NCBI RefSeq assembly: GCF_029637605.1
Contig: NZ_CP121261.1
Location: 1,488,001 to 1,552,000, forward strand
Length of the DNA stretch: 64,000 nt
Direction: 5' to 3'
DNA from: Achromobacter spanius
GTDB lineage: Bacteria > Pseudomonadota > Gammaproteobacteria > Burkholderiales > Burkholderiaceae_B
The position numbers and the translations under genes were made by a program. Shown piece after piece: positions 1 through 11,359 of the stretch. The first letter of the stretch is position 1. Every line of letters starts with the position of its first letter. Below the pieces are notes generated by a model. It did not search any database. It was not told the DNA's origin and worked only from the letters and a program-made list of their open reading frames with translations.

Positions 1-1
1 C

Positions 2-547
2 GACGTGCGCCCAGACCTTCGGGAGGCGGTTGGCCAAGGCTTGGCAACGGACGACGCGTTGCGCGTTCAGGTCCGCGACGCGGTACGGAATCTGGCGGAC
101 GAAGCTGATGCCGTCATCGTCACCTGCGCCACGCTGGGCCCCGTGGTGGACAGCCTCCAGGATTGGCCGGTGCCGGTCATTCGCGCTGACGTGGCCTTGG
201 CTAAAGCAACGGCGGCCGCTAGCGTGGGCAAGCCGATCGTGGTGCTTTGCGCGGTGGCGTCCACCGTGGATGCCAACCGGGCGCTGTTCGAGCGCCATGC
301 CCAGGCCAGCGGCGCATCGGTGGCGGTGCGGCTGGTGCCGGACGCGTGGCCCCTGTTCCAGGCGGGTGATAGGTCCGCGTGCTTGCAGGCCTGCGCACAC
401 GCTGCGCAAGAGGCGTATGCGCAAGGTGCCGAGGTAGTGGCTTTTGCGCATCCGTGGATGGCAGACGCCGTGGCATTGGTGCAGGGTGAGCGCCGACCCG
501 TGGACGCAGCGCGGGCGGCGTTGCAAGCCGGCTTGCAGACGCGCTAG
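2..547 (+). CDS. Aspartate/glutamate racemase-like protein (5' end outside the window)
   Basis: The frame is open from the first complete codon, so the N-terminus lies outside the window; the GTG at base 5 is probably internal. The visible 181 residues include an AVIVTCATLGP stretch, with a Cys placed like the catalytic cysteine of the Asp/Glu/hydantoin racemase superfamily. A second half follows with a VVLCAVASTV stretch and a C-terminal AHPWMADAV stretch, arranged as in the two-lobed fold of that superfamily. I infer a cytoplasmic amino-acid racemase or maleate-isomerase-like enzyme, substrate unknown. The second catalytic Cys is not clear. It converges on the glycerol-uptake operon and shares a hairpin with it. 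Confidence 0.55.
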   Translation, partial: DVRPDLREAVGQGLATDDALRVQVRDAVRNLADEADAVIVTCATLGPVVDSLQDWPVPVIRADVALAKATAAASVGKPIVVLCAVASTVDANRALFERHAQASGASVAVRLVPDAWPLFQAGDRSACLQACAHAAQEAYAQGAEVVAFAHPWMADAVALVQGERRPVDAARAALQAGLQTR

Positions 548-627
548 AGAAACTGGCTAGCGAACCAGCTGGCGAACGGACTACCGAACTGGCCAGGGAA
601 CCGCCTGGCAGCCCCCCGCCCATTCTC

Positions 628-668
628 CACCGCCCAAGGACAGCCGCTGCGGCTATCCGTGGGCGGTG
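628..668. terminator. Hairpin between convergent genes
   Basis: CACCGCCCA and TGGGCGGTG form the outer stem; a second stem, GGACAGCCGC paired with CGGCTATCC with mismatches, closes a tiny loop. It lies between the convergent racemase-like gene and glpV. There is no long T run, so strong intrinsic termination is uncertain. Confidence 0.5.
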
Positions 669-689
669 CCCTGCCCGCTTAACCAGCCC

Positions 690-2420
<1,731 letters not shown>

Positions 2421-2540
2421 GACCTGTCTCCTCGAATACCCTTCCCCTTCTGTTCTGCTGCGGACCGCTGGCCGGGGAAGATGCGGGCCGCAGTCCTTCA
2501 AAACCATCCATCCCAACCTGCCAGGGGTCGACGCGCCCCT

Positions 2541-2849
2541 TCAGCCTTTTCGCATGATGAAAGCCAGCAACAGCATGGACACCACGAAGCTGATCCACAC
2601 CGATGGCGGCTCATCCAGCGACAGCCACTCCATCACCTTTTCGCCAAACCCCAGAAACGCCAGGTTGACCCAGGCCGCGGCCATCAATCCGATAAACAGC
2701 CTGTCGCCGCGCGTGGTGCGCAGCGGCAGAAAGCCCTTGCGTTCGACCGTGGGCGATTTCAATTCCCACACGGTCATGCCAATCAGCATCAACACGATGC
2801 AGGTGAAAAACACGGCAACCGGCGTGGTCCATACCATCCAACTGAACAT
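2541..2849 (-). CDS. glpU: Small integral membrane protein of the glycerol transporter (DUF2160 type)
   Basis: A protein of 102 residues with three hydrophobic segments: roughly residues 9-27 (VAVFFTCIVLMLIGMTV), 50-67 (RLFIGLMAAAWVNLAFLG) and 82-99 (SVWISFVVSMLLLAFIM). It matches what is known of the small DUF2160 proteins that accompany glycerol ABC systems, whose role in the transporter is not established. It starts 12 bases after the glpQ-like permease and is followed by a 120-base gap before the binding-protein gene, in which no convincing promoter is seen. The gene name follows the gene order only. Confidence 0.7.
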   Translation of the reverse strand: MFSWMVWTTPVAVFFTCIVLMLIGMTVWELKSPTVERKGFLPLRTTRGDRLFIGLMAAAWVNLAFLGFGEKVMEWLSLDEPPSVWISFVVSMLLLAFIMRKG

Positions 2850-2861
2850 GTCGGCCCCCTT

Positions 2862-3666
2862 CTACACGCGGCCCATCGCGAAGCCCTTCGCGATGTAGTG
2901 GCGCACGAACCAGATGACGATGCCGCCCGGCACGATGGTCAACACGCCCGCCGCCGCCAGCACGCCCCAGTCCATGCCGGACGCCGACACGGTTCGGGTC
3001 ATGGTGGCCACGATGGGTTTGGCGTTGACGGAGGTCAGCGTGCGCGCCAGCAGCAGTTCCACCCAACTGAACATGAAGCAGAAGAACGCCGCCACGCCCA
3101 CGCCCGACTTGATCAGCGGCAGGAAGATCGTCAGGAAAAACCGGGGGAAAGAATAGCCGTCCACGTAGGCGGTCTCGTCGATTTCGCGCGGCACGCCAGA
3201 CATGAAGCCTTCCAGGATCCACACGGCCAGCGGCACGTTGAAGACCAGATGCGCCAGCGCCACGGCCAGGTGCGTATCCATCAGCCCGAACGAACTGTAG
3301 AGCTGGAAGAACGGCAGCAGGAACACGGCCGGCGGCGTCATGCGGTTGGTCAGCAGCCAGAAGAACACGTGCTTGTCGCCAATGAAGCGGTAGCGCGAAA
3401 ACGCATAGGCGGCGGGCAGCGCCACCGCCAGCGAGATCACCGTGTTGATGACGACGTAGATCAGGGAATTGATGTAGCCCGAATACCAGGCGGGGTCGGT
3501 GAAGATGGTGCGGTAATGCTCGAACGTGAAGTCGCGCGGCCACAGCGTCAGCGTGCTGACGATTTCGGTATTGGTCTTGAACGACATGTTCAACATCCAA
3601 TACAGCGGCAGCATCGCAAACACCAGGTACAGGATCAGGAAGGCGGAACGCCACCAGGTGGATTGG

Positions 3667-3674
<8 letters not shown>
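2862..3674 (-). CDS. glpQ: Glycerol ABC transporter permease, second subunit
   Basis: A 270-residue inner-membrane permease of the MalG/UgpE class. About six transmembrane helices are visible, beginning with FLILYLVFAMLPLYWML. The cytoplasmic coupling segment reads EGFMSGVPREIDETAYVDGY, close to the classic EAA loop, around residues 155-175. It overlaps the preceding permease by eight bases, which implies translational coupling and fixes the start. It would form the membrane channel as a heterodimer with the neighbouring permease and deliver glycerol to the cytoplasm. Confidence 0.8.
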
Positions 3675-4553
<879 letters not shown>

Positions 4554-4557
<4 letters not shown>

Positions 4558-5642
4558 GGGATCAGCACCTCGTCGCGGTAAAAGCAGGTGTGCGGATTCA
4601 GCACCGACAACCAGACGGTGCCGCCGACGGCGGCGGGCACGATGTTGCTGCCCAGGCGGGCGCGCACGGGCGTGCCTTCGAAGTCGGCCACCAGCAAGGT
4701 GTAGGTGCCCACGTCCTGAATGCGCTCTACCCGCATGGGCACGGCGCCCGCCGCGTTCGCGTCCGTCAAGCGCAGGTATTCCGGGCGCACGCCCAGCTTG
4801 ATGGGGCCTGCGTTAGCCAGCTTTGCGGCCACATCGGATGTGGCACCTTGCACGCGCGCCTGCCCCACCCACAGCGCATCGTCGCGCCATTGCGCCGGCA
4901 GGAAGTTCATGCCGGGTGATCCGATGAAATGGCCCACGAAGGTATGCGCCGGCCGCTCGAAGAGATCGTCCGCGCTGCCCACCTGCACGGCGCGTCCGCG
5001 CGCCATCACCATGACCTGGTCGGCAAACGTCAGCGCTTCGGTCTGGTCGTGCGTCACGTAGATCAGCGTCAGCTTGAATTCGTGATGGATTTCCTTGAGC
5101 TTGCGCCGCAGTTCCCACTTCAGTTGCGGGTCGATCACGGTCAAGGGTTCGTCGAACAGAATGGCCGACACGTCGCTGCGCACCAGCCCACGGCCCAGCG
5201 ATATCTTCTGCTTGGCGTCCGCCGTGAGGCCGCTGGCGCGGCGGTCCAGCACGTGCGACATCTCCAGCATTTCGGCGATGCGTCCCACCCGTTCGCGGAT
5301 GCGCTCGGGCGGCACGCCCCGGTTGCGCAGCGGAAAGGCCAGGTTGTCGGCCACCGTCATCGTGTCGTAGACGACGGGAAACTGGAACACCTGCGCGATG
5401 TTGCGCGCTTGCGGGGACTTGGCCGTGACGTCCTGGCCGTCGAACAAAATGCGCCCGTGCGAGGGGCGCAACAAGCCGGATACGCAATTGAGCAAGGTGG
5501 TCTTGCCGCAGCCCGATGGGCCCAGCAAAGCGTAGGCGCCGCCATCGCGAAAGGTGAACTGCAGCGGCAGCAGTGCGTAGTCCTCGTCGGTCTTGGGGTC
5601 GGCCACGTAGGAATGGGAGAGGTCCAGCTCGATCTGCGCCAT
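4554..5642 (-). CDS. glpT: Glycerol ABC transporter ATP-binding protein with degenerate signature motif
   Basis: A 362-residue ATPase of the CUT1 sugar-importer type. Walker A is intact (GPSGCGKTT, residues 41-49) and Walker B reads ILFDEP. The ABC signature is LTADAKQ at residues 139-145 instead of LSGGQQQ. A C-terminal OB-fold/TOBE region (from about residue 245) matches MalK-type regulatory domains. The start ATG overlaps the previous stop as TGATG. With the other ATPase it would make a heterodimer in which only one composite ATP site has a canonical signature. This transport family does carry two unlike ATPases, so the divergence is probably functional. Confidence 0.8.
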
Positions 5643-6739
5643 CAGGCCGCCTCCCCGTTCATGCCCGGATGGCGCGGCGCGGCCAGAGGGGCGGCCAACA
5701 GCGCGCCGTCGGCGTTAAATGCATAGGTGTTGGCAGGGTCGAAATACAGTTGCACGCGCTGGTCCAAGGTGTAGCGATGCACGCCAGGCAATTGCGCCAC
5801 CACGTTGCCCGCGGCCGTTTCCGCATGCACGAAGGTGTCGGAACCTGAAATCTCGGCCAGCTTCACCACGCCGGCCACGCCAACGTGGCCCGGGCGCGGC
5901 TCCACGTCCAGCGCGCCCGCGCGCAGTCCCGCCGTGATGTCGGCGCCCGCTTCCGCAGGCAGGCCGCGGTCAACCGCCACCTGGCCTTGCAGGACGAAAC
6001 CCGTGTCCGTGCACCGGGCCGCAAACAGGTTCATGGGCGGATCGCTGAACGCGCGCGCCACGCGTATGGAATTGGGGCGGTGAAAGACCTCGGCCGTGGG
6101 GCCGTATTGCAGCAGCTCGCCCGCATCCAGCACGGCGGTGTGGCCGCCCAGCAACAGGGCTTCGCCCGGCTCGGTCGTGGCGTAGACCACGGTGGAACGC
6201 CCTTCGGCGAACAATTCCGAAAGCTCGTCGCGCAGTTCTTCGCGCAGCTTGTAGTCCAGGTTGACCAGGGGCTCGTCCAGCAGGATCAGGGGCGCGTCCT
6301 TGACCAGGGCGCGGGCCAGCGCCACCCGCTGCTGCTGTCCGCCAGACAGTTCCGACGGGTAACGCGCCAGCAGGTGGTCGATGTGCAGCCGGGCCGCCAT
6401 GGCGCGGACTTTTTCGCGGATGTCCTTTTCGCCGCGCAGCTTGAGCGGCGACGCGATGTTGTCGTAGACCGACATGGACGGGTAATTGATGAACTGCTGG
6501 TAGACCATGGCCACGTTGCGCTGTCGCACGGGCACGCCCGTGACGTCCGCGCCGTCAACCAGTACACGGCCTTCGGTGGGTCGGTCCAGCCCGGCCATGA
6601 TGCGCATCAACGAGGTCTTGCCCGCCAGGGTCACCCCCAGCAGCACCGTCATGGCTCCCGGCACGGGGGCCAGGCTCATGGGAGTCAGGTGCGTTTGCGA
6701 ACCGGCCCGCAAACCTATCCTGTCCAAGGTCAGCTGCAT
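5642..6739 (-). CDS. glpS: Glycerol ABC transporter ATP-binding protein
   Basis: A 365-residue ATPase, first gene of the uptake operon. Walker A is GVTLAGKTS (residues 35-43), the signature LSGGQQQRVALARAL starts at residue 131, and Walker B is LILLDEP followed by the D-loop LVNLD. A MalK-like C-terminal domain completes it. The ATG at 6739 is followed directly by the operon and preceded by the divergent promoter region shared with glpR. It would energise glycerol import together with the neighbouring ATPase. Confidence 0.8.
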   Translation of the reverse strand: MQLTLDRIGLRAGSQTHLTPMSLAPVPGAMTVLLGVTLAGKTSLMRIMAGLDRPTEGRVLVDGADVTGVPVRQRNVAMVYQQFINYPSMSVYDNIASPLKLRGEKDIREKVRAMAARLHIDHLLARYPSELSGGQQQRVALARALVKDAPLILLDEPLVNLDYKLREELRDELSELFAEGRSTVVYATTEPGEALLLGGHTAVLDAGELLQYGPTAEVFHRPNSIRVARAFSDPPMNLFAARCTDTGFVLQGQVAVDRGLPAEAGADITAGLRAGALDVEPRPGHVGVAGVVKLAEISGSDTFVHAETAAGNVVAQLPGVHRYTLDQRVQLYFDPANTYAFNADGALLAAPLAAPRHPGMNGEAA

Positions 6740-6856
6740 CTAGTCTCCTCAACCTACTTATACGTCCCTGTTTTATTTCGGACTTCGGTATGCGGTACAG
6801 CGCCCCAGCCGCTACGCGCAATGGCGTAACAGGATGAGCATACTCTTTCAGGTATC

Positions 6857-6938
6857 TTTCGTTTTTTTTGCGTTTTACCCAAGAAGCGAACAAAAAACAA
6901 TCTTGCAGTGCGGCATTATTTTTCGCTTTTGTTGTTTT
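6857..6938. promoter_or_regulatory. Divergent control region with repeated T-rich TTCG boxes (putative GlpR operators)
   Basis: Three related boxes lie between the divergent glpS and glpR starts: TTTCGTTTTTTTTGCGTTTT at 6857-6876, AAGCGAACAAAAAAC at 6884-6898 (the reverse complement of GTTTTTTGTTCGCTT) and TTTTTCGCTTTTGTTGTTTT at 6919-6938. Their similarity in both orientations, in a region far more AT-rich than its surroundings, fits operators for the DeoR-family repressor encoded next door. GlpR binding is inferred; no -35/-10 pair could be fixed. Confidence 0.55.
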
Positions 6939-6949
6939 ATCATGCGAAT

Positions 6950-7768
6950 ATGACACTGAATCCACGACAGAGCGCATTGGTCGAAATGGTGCGGGCCCAA
7001 GGCTCGGCCACGATCGAAGAGCTCGCCAAACGCTTTGACGTTACGCTGCAAACCGTGCGGCGCGACGTCAACATCCTTTCCGAAGCCGGCATGCTGTCGC
7101 GCTTTCATGGTGGCGTGCGCATCGAAGCGTCCACCATCGAGAACATTGCCTACCGCAAGCGCCAGGGGCTGCATGCGGCGGGCAAACAGCGCATTGCCGA
7201 AGCCGTGGCGCGCGCCGTGCCGGACGGCTGTTCGCTGATACTGAACATCGGCACCACCACCGAGGCCATCGCACGCGCCCTGCTGCGCCATCGCGGCCTG
7301 CGCGTCATTACCAACAACCTGCACGTGGCGGACATTTTGTCCGATAACCCGGACTGCGAAGTCATCGTGGCCGGCGGCGTGGTGCGTTCGCGCGACCGGG
7401 GCATCGTGGGCGAAGCCACCATGGATTTCATCCGCCAGTTCAAGGTGGATATCGGGCTGATCGGCATTTCGGGTATCGAAGCCGACGGCACGCTGCGCGA
7501 CTACGACTTCCGCGAAGTGCGCGTGGCACGAACCATCATCGAACAATCGCGTGAAGTCTGGCTGGCCGCGGACAGCAGCAAATTCAAGCGCCAGGCCATG
7601 GTGGAACTGGCGCATATCTCGCAAATCGACCGATTCTTTACCGACGCGCACCCTCAGGAACCGCTGGCGCAGGTGCTGCTGGATTCCGGCGTGCGCTGCG
7701 AAGTCGCGGCCGCGCCCAATGGCGCCGGCGTAGAGACCCCCACGAATAATTCCGCATCCAACTTATGA
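6950..7768 (+). CDS. glpR: DeoR-family repressor of glycerol metabolism
   Basis: A 272-residue cytoplasmic regulator. The ATG at 6950 (MTLNPRQSALVEMV) is chosen because DeoR proteins begin directly with their helix-turn-helix domain; an upstream GTG would add 14 unlikely residues. The helix-turn-helix region includes ATIEELAKRFDVTLQTVRRD at about residues 21-40, followed by FHGGVRI. The C-terminal sugar-phosphate-binding domain shows LNIGTTTEAIA and GIIGEATMDFI-like blocks, and the effector is presumably glycerol-3-phosphate. It overlaps glpD by four bases and diverges from the uptake operon, so it probably controls both. Confidence 0.85.
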   Translation: MTLNPRQSALVEMVRAQGSATIEELAKRFDVTLQTVRRDVNILSEAGMLSRFHGGVRIEASTIENIAYRKRQGLHAAGKQRIAEAVARAVPDGCSLILNIGTTTEAIARALLRHRGLRVITNNLHVADILSDNPDCEVIVAGGVVRSRDRGIVGEATMDFIRQFKVDIGLIGISGIEADGTLRDYDFREVRVARTIIEQSREVWLAADSSKFKRQAMVELAHISQIDRFFTDAHPQEPLAQVLLDSGVRCEVAAAPNGAGVETPTNNSASNL

Positions 7769-9360
7769 ACCAACCGCTCGCCAACGTCACACCGCCCGAC
7801 CGCAACCGCCTGTTGTCCACGCTGGACAACACGCCGTCCTGGGACGTCATCGTCATCGGTGGCGGTGCAACAGGCCTGGGCACCGCCGTGGACGCCGCCG
7901 CGCGCGGCTACCGCACCCTGCTGATCGAAGGCGCCGACTTTGCCAAGGGCACGTCCAGCAAGGCCACCAAGCTGGTGCACGGCGGCGTGCGCTATCTGGC
8001 CCAAGGCAACGTCAGCCTGGTGCGCGAAGCGCTGCACGAACGCGGCTTGCTCAACCGCAACGCGCCGCACCTGGTGTGGCCGCTGGGTTTTGTGGTGCCC
8101 GCCTACAACCTGTTCGATCAGCCCTTCTACGGCATCGGCCTGAAGATGTACGACATGCTGGCGGGCAAGCTGAACCTGGCGCCCAGCCGCTGGTTGTCGC
8201 GCCGCGACACGCTGGCCAATGCGCCCACGCTGGCGGAAAACGTCAACGGACGCGGCTTGAAAGGCGGCGTGCTGTACTACGACGGCCAGTTCGATGACGC
8301 GCGCCTGGCGATGAGCCTGATGCGCACGCTGTTCGACCTGGGCGGCACGGCCGTGAACTATGTGCGCGCCACGGGCCTGAGCACCAGCAATGGCAAGGTT
8401 GACGGTGTGACCGCGCAAGATGTGATCGGCGGCGCCAGCTTCTCGTTGCGCGCGCGCTGCGTGATCAACGCCACCGGCGTCTGGGTGGACGCCGTGCGCC
8501 GCATGGAAGACAAGAACGCAACCACGATGGTGGCGCCCAGCCAGGGCGTGCACCTGACCTTGCCGCAAGAGTTCCTGCCCGGCAAGCGCGCCATCCTTAT
8601 CCCGAAGACCGACGACGGCCGCGTGCTGTTCGTCGTGCCATGGAACGGCCACACCATCGTGGGCACCACCGACACGCCGCGTGGCGATCTGCCGCTGGAC
8701 CCGGAAGCGGGCGCGCAGGATGTGGATTTCATCCTGAGCACCGCCGCGCGCTACCTCAGCCGCAAGCCAACCCGCGACGACGTCACCAGCGTCTGGTCGG
8801 GCCTGCGTCCGCTGGTCAAGGCCACGGGCGAGGCGTCGACCAAGCAGTTATCGCGCGAGCACACGATTTTGGTGTCCAACGCGGGGTTGGTGACGGTGAC
8901 GGGCGGCAAGTGGACGACCTACCGCCGCATGGCGCAGGACGTGGTGGACACGGCGATTCAACATCACTTGCTGACGCAGGCGTCGTGCCGGACCGAATCG
9001 CTGCCGCTGCACGGCGCGGCGGGCCTGACGCCATCCGAAGAGCATGCAGGAACGCCGGACAGCTACTACGGCAGCGATCTTGCCGTGTTGAAGGCGCTGC
9101 CCGGCGCCGACCGCATGCTGGTCAAGGCTAGCGGCCTGTCCGAAGCGCACGTACGCTTCGCGGCGCGCTATGAGTTGGCGCGCAGCGCCGAGGATGTGCT
9201 GGCCCGCCGCAACCGCGCGCTGTTTTTGGACGCGGAAGCCGCCATGCTGGCCGCCCCGGAAGTCGCCCGCATCCTGGCCGAAGAGCTGGGCCACGACGCA
9301 GCCTGGCAACAACGCACGCTGCAAGAGCTGGCCACGGTAGCAAAAACGTATCGACTGTAG
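7765..9360 (+). CDS. glpD: Glycerol-3-phosphate dehydrogenase (FAD-dependent)
   Basis: A 531-residue flavoenzyme that oxidises glycerol-3-phosphate to dihydroxyacetone phosphate and passes electrons to the respiratory quinone pool at the inner membrane. The FAD dinucleotide fold is clear (VIVIGGGATGLG, residues 28-39), as are the family blocks KLVHGGVRYLAQGN and PWNGHTIVGTTDTP and the C-terminal DAO domain (VTGGKWTTYR). Its length is normal. It is translationally coupled to glpR (ATGA). The stop codon TAG is the second to fourth base of an intergenic palindromic repeat. No glpK lies in this window. Confidence 0.92.
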   Translation: MNQPLANVTPPDRNRLLSTLDNTPSWDVIVIGGGATGLGTAVDAAARGYRTLLIEGADFAKGTSSKATKLVHGGVRYLAQGNVSLVREALHERGLLNRNAPHLVWPLGFVVPAYNLFDQPFYGIGLKMYDMLAGKLNLAPSRWLSRRDTLANAPTLAENVNGRGLKGGVLYYDGQFDDARLAMSLMRTLFDLGGTAVNYVRATGLSTSNGKVDGVTAQDVIGGASFSLRARCVINATGVWVDAVRRMEDKNATTMVAPSQGVHLTLPQEFLPGKRAILIPKTDDGRVLFVVPWNGHTIVGTTDTPRGDLPLDPEAGAQDVDFILSTAARYLSRKPTRDDVTSVWSGLRPLVKATGEASTKQLSREHTILVSNAGLVTVTGGKWTTYRRMAQDVVDTAIQHHLLTQASCRTESLPLHGAAGLTPSEEHAGTPDSYYGSDLAVLKALPGADRMLVKASGLSEAHVRFAARYELARSAEDVLARRNRALFLDAEAAMLAAPEVARILAEELGHDAAWQQRTLQELATVAKTYRL

Positions 9361-9535
9361 GATGGGTGAAGCGCGAGGGGAAGGCTCGCAAGAACCCAGA
9401 CGAACAACGCGCGTAACCCATCAACGGCGGTGAAGTGCTAGCCGAAGTTGGAATTCATCCACGGTTGTTTGATGGGTTACGCGCGGCACAGGCCGGCTTT
9501 CTTTGGGGTGATTTCTCGCGCTTCACCCATCCTAC
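9357..9535. repeat. 179-bp palindromic intergenic repeat, copy 1
   Basis: The outer arms are perfect over 20 bases (GTAGGATGGGTGAAGCGCGA and its complement at the other end). A nested inner pair, CGCGCGTAACCCATCA and TGATGGGTTACGCGCG, is also perfect. It overlaps the glpD stop codon. Together with the copy that follows and one at 47.1 kb it defines a repeat family. With the next copy it fills the gap between glpD and the HD-GYP gene. Confidence 0.85.
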
Positions 9536-9552
9536 GTAAGACGCCCGCTGCC

Positions 9553-9730
9553 GTAGGATGGGTGCAGCGCGCGGAAGCCTTTAAAAGCACCCTGACGCGA
9601 AACGCGCGTAACCCATCAGCAACCGTAAAGTTCTTGCCGAAGGTGGAATTCATCCACGGTTGCTTGATGGGTTACGCGCGGCACAGGCCGGCTTTCTTTG
9701 GGGTGATTTCTCGCGCTTCACCCATCCTAC
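9553..9730. repeat. 178-bp palindromic intergenic repeat, copy 2
   Basis: It has the same architecture as copy 1. The last 88 bases (9644-9731) match 9449-9536 of copy 1 with a single T to C difference, while the left half is much more divergent. The outer arms carry one mismatch: the left arm has GTGCAGC, the right arm GCTTCAC. This suggests that the right half was duplicated or converted from copy 1. Confidence 0.85.
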
Positions 9731-9775
9731 GAATGAGGCGGCTGCCGCCCATACACGTGAAACGCCCGCTGCGAT

Positions 9776-10543
9776 TCACGGCACGCGCAGCGTGCTCGTT
9801 TCTATCATCGCTTCAAAGACGCGCAACAAATCCGGGTCGCACTTTGAACCGGCTTCACGATGCAGAATCCGCATGATCTCGGTATGCCCACGCGCGGGGT
9901 GATATGGGCGTGCGTCGCCTAGCGCATCGTAAGAATCCGCCAGCGAAATAATGCGCGATAGCATCGGAATGTCGTGGCCGTGCAGGCCGGTCGGATAACC
10001 CGAGCCGTCGAAATGCTCGTGGTGGTGGCGTACCGCTTGCGCGATCAGATCGCGTTGCGGCATCGCGCTATGCAAGATGATGTCTGCGCCAACCGCCGCG
10101 TGGGACTTCATGATTTCCCAGTCTTCGCCTTCCAGGCGATGCGGCGAAAACAGCACGCGATCGGGCGTGCCGATCTTGCCCACGTCATGCAGCCGCGCGG
10201 CTACGGCGGTGGCCTGTTGTTCGTCTTCGGACAGGCCACAGGCCTGCGCCAGCGCTACGCTTAGGGCGACTACACGGCGGCAATGTCGGCCGGTGGCGGG
10301 ATCACGCGCCTGCATGGCAGCGAACAGCGCGGCCTCGCAGGAACCTTCAGGGTATTCGGGTACGTCGGGGGCATCAGGAAGGGTGCGCGGCGGCTCGGCT
10401 GAGGGGCGCACTTGTGTCGGAAAGTAGCGATTCTGACACAGTGCGCACCAATCCTGACGAAACAGACCAGCGTTCGGAGAACGGCGCAGATTCAATATCC
10501 GCGCGCCTCCGGCGCCCTGCCGCGTTGCGAAAAACTTCAGCAC
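9776..10543 (-). CDS. HD-GYP domain protein (putative cyclic-di-GMP phosphodiesterase)
   Basis: A protein of 255 residues if translated from the GTG at 10543. The HD-GYP domain occupies about residues 70-245: HDVGKIGTPDRVL with the HD pair at 119-120, then HHHEHFDGSGYPTGLHGHDIP at 172-192 containing the diagnostic GYP, then SLADSYDALGD. Known HD-GYP proteins hydrolyse cyclic-di-GMP and so affect biofilm and motility. No sensor, receiver or membrane domain is attached. The first 50 residues look unlike the family, and a GTG at 10411 is an equally plausible start, so the N-terminus is uncertain. Confidence 0.75.
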   Translation of the reverse strand: MLKFFATRQGAGGARILNLRRSPNAGLFRQDWCALCQNRYFPTQVRPSAEPPRTLPDAPDVPEYPEGSCEAALFAAMQARDPATGRHCRRVVALSVALAQACGLSEDEQQATAVAARLHDVGKIGTPDRVLFSPHRLEGEDWEIMKSHAAVGADIILHSAMPQRDLIAQAVRHHHEHFDGSGYPTGLHGHDIPMLSRIISLADSYDALGDARPYHPARGHTEIMRILHREAGSKCDPDLLRVFEAMIETSTLRVP

Positions 10544-10564
10544 GTCAACAATTCAGCAATTCAG

Positions 10565-10665
10565 TGCTCCGGTGCCCCAGCTCATTGCTTCATTGCTTCA
10601 GCGCCATTGCTCCGGTGCTCCAGTACTCCAGCCCCAGCTTCATTGCCCCAGCTTCATTGCTTCAA
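10565..10665. repeat. Short low-complexity direct repeats
   Basis: Between the HD-GYP gene and the DJ-1/PfpI-like gene, the short words CATTGCTTCA, CCCCAGCTTCATTGC and GCTCCGGTGCTCCAG recur, with small variations, in an irregular array of about 100 bases. The array just enters the 3' end of the DJ-1/PfpI-like gene. No hairpin with a T run is evident. Confidence 0.5.
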
Positions 10666-11334
10666 ACGCTCAAGCAGCGCTTCTGCCACCGCCACCGACG
10701 ACGCCGGGTTCTGTCCCGTGACCAACAAGCCGTCGCACACCACATGCGGCTGCCAATCTGGCCCACGGCTGTACAAGCCGCCCAACTGCGTCAGTTCGTC
10801 TTCCACCAGGAACGGCACCACGTCGGTCAACTGCACCGCTGCCTCTTCACTGTTGGAAAAGCCCGTTACCTGCCGCCCTTGCACCAAGGGCTTGCCATCC
10901 GCCGTCTTGGCGTGACGCAACACGCCCGGCGCGTGGCAAACCGCCGACACCGGCTTGCCGGCGGCCAGCATGGTTTCGATCAGCGCAACCGACTTGGCGT
11001 CTTCCGCCAGATCCCACAAGGGACCATGGCCGCCGGGATAGAACACCGCGTCGAAGTCCGCCGCCTGCATGTCGGCCAGCCGCTGCGTGTTGGCCAAGAC
11101 GCGCTGCGCGTCGGCGTCCTGGCGAAAACGGCGCGTGGCGTCCGTCTGCGCATCGGGGTCGTCGCTCTTGGGATCCAGCGGCGGCTGACCGCCCTTGGGC
11201 GAGGCCAGCGTGACCGCGGCACCCGCGTCAACGAACGCGTAATACGGCGCTGCGAACTCTTCCAGCCAGAAGCCCGTCTTGCGGCCTGTGTCCCCCAGCG
11301 TGTCATGGGAAGTCAGCACGATCAGGATTTTCAT
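10654..11334 (-). CDS. DJ-1/PfpI family protein (Hsp31-like glutamine-amidotransferase fold)
   Basis: A 226-residue cytoplasmic protein. The ATG at 11334 follows GGAG at good spacing and begins the first beta strand (MKILIVLTSH); an upstream in-frame start is ignored. The nucleophile elbow is SAVCHAPG with Cys133 followed by His134, an acidic pair EE lies at 25-26, and YPGGHGPLWD forms the oxyanion-type loop. These are features of the Hsp31/DJ-1 class, which act as glyoxalases, deglycases or chaperones; the exact activity cannot be assigned. It sits 25 bases downstream of the oxidoreductase gene on the same strand, so the two probably form an operon of electrophile or aldehyde stress genes. 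Confidence 0.8.
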   Translation of the reverse strand: MKILIVLTSHDTLGDTGRKTGFWLEEFAAPYYAFVDAGAAVTLASPKGGQPPLDPKSDDPDAQTDATRRFRQDADAQRVLANTQRLADMQAADFDAVFYPGGHGPLWDLAEDAKSVALIETMLAAGKPVSAVCHAPGVLRHAKTADGKPLVQGRQVTGFSNSEEAAVQLTDVVPFLVEDELTQLGGLYSRGPDWQPHVVCDGLLVTGQNPASSVAVAEALLERLKQ

Positions 11335-11359
11335 GTTTAGCTCCGATTGCGGTACGCGC

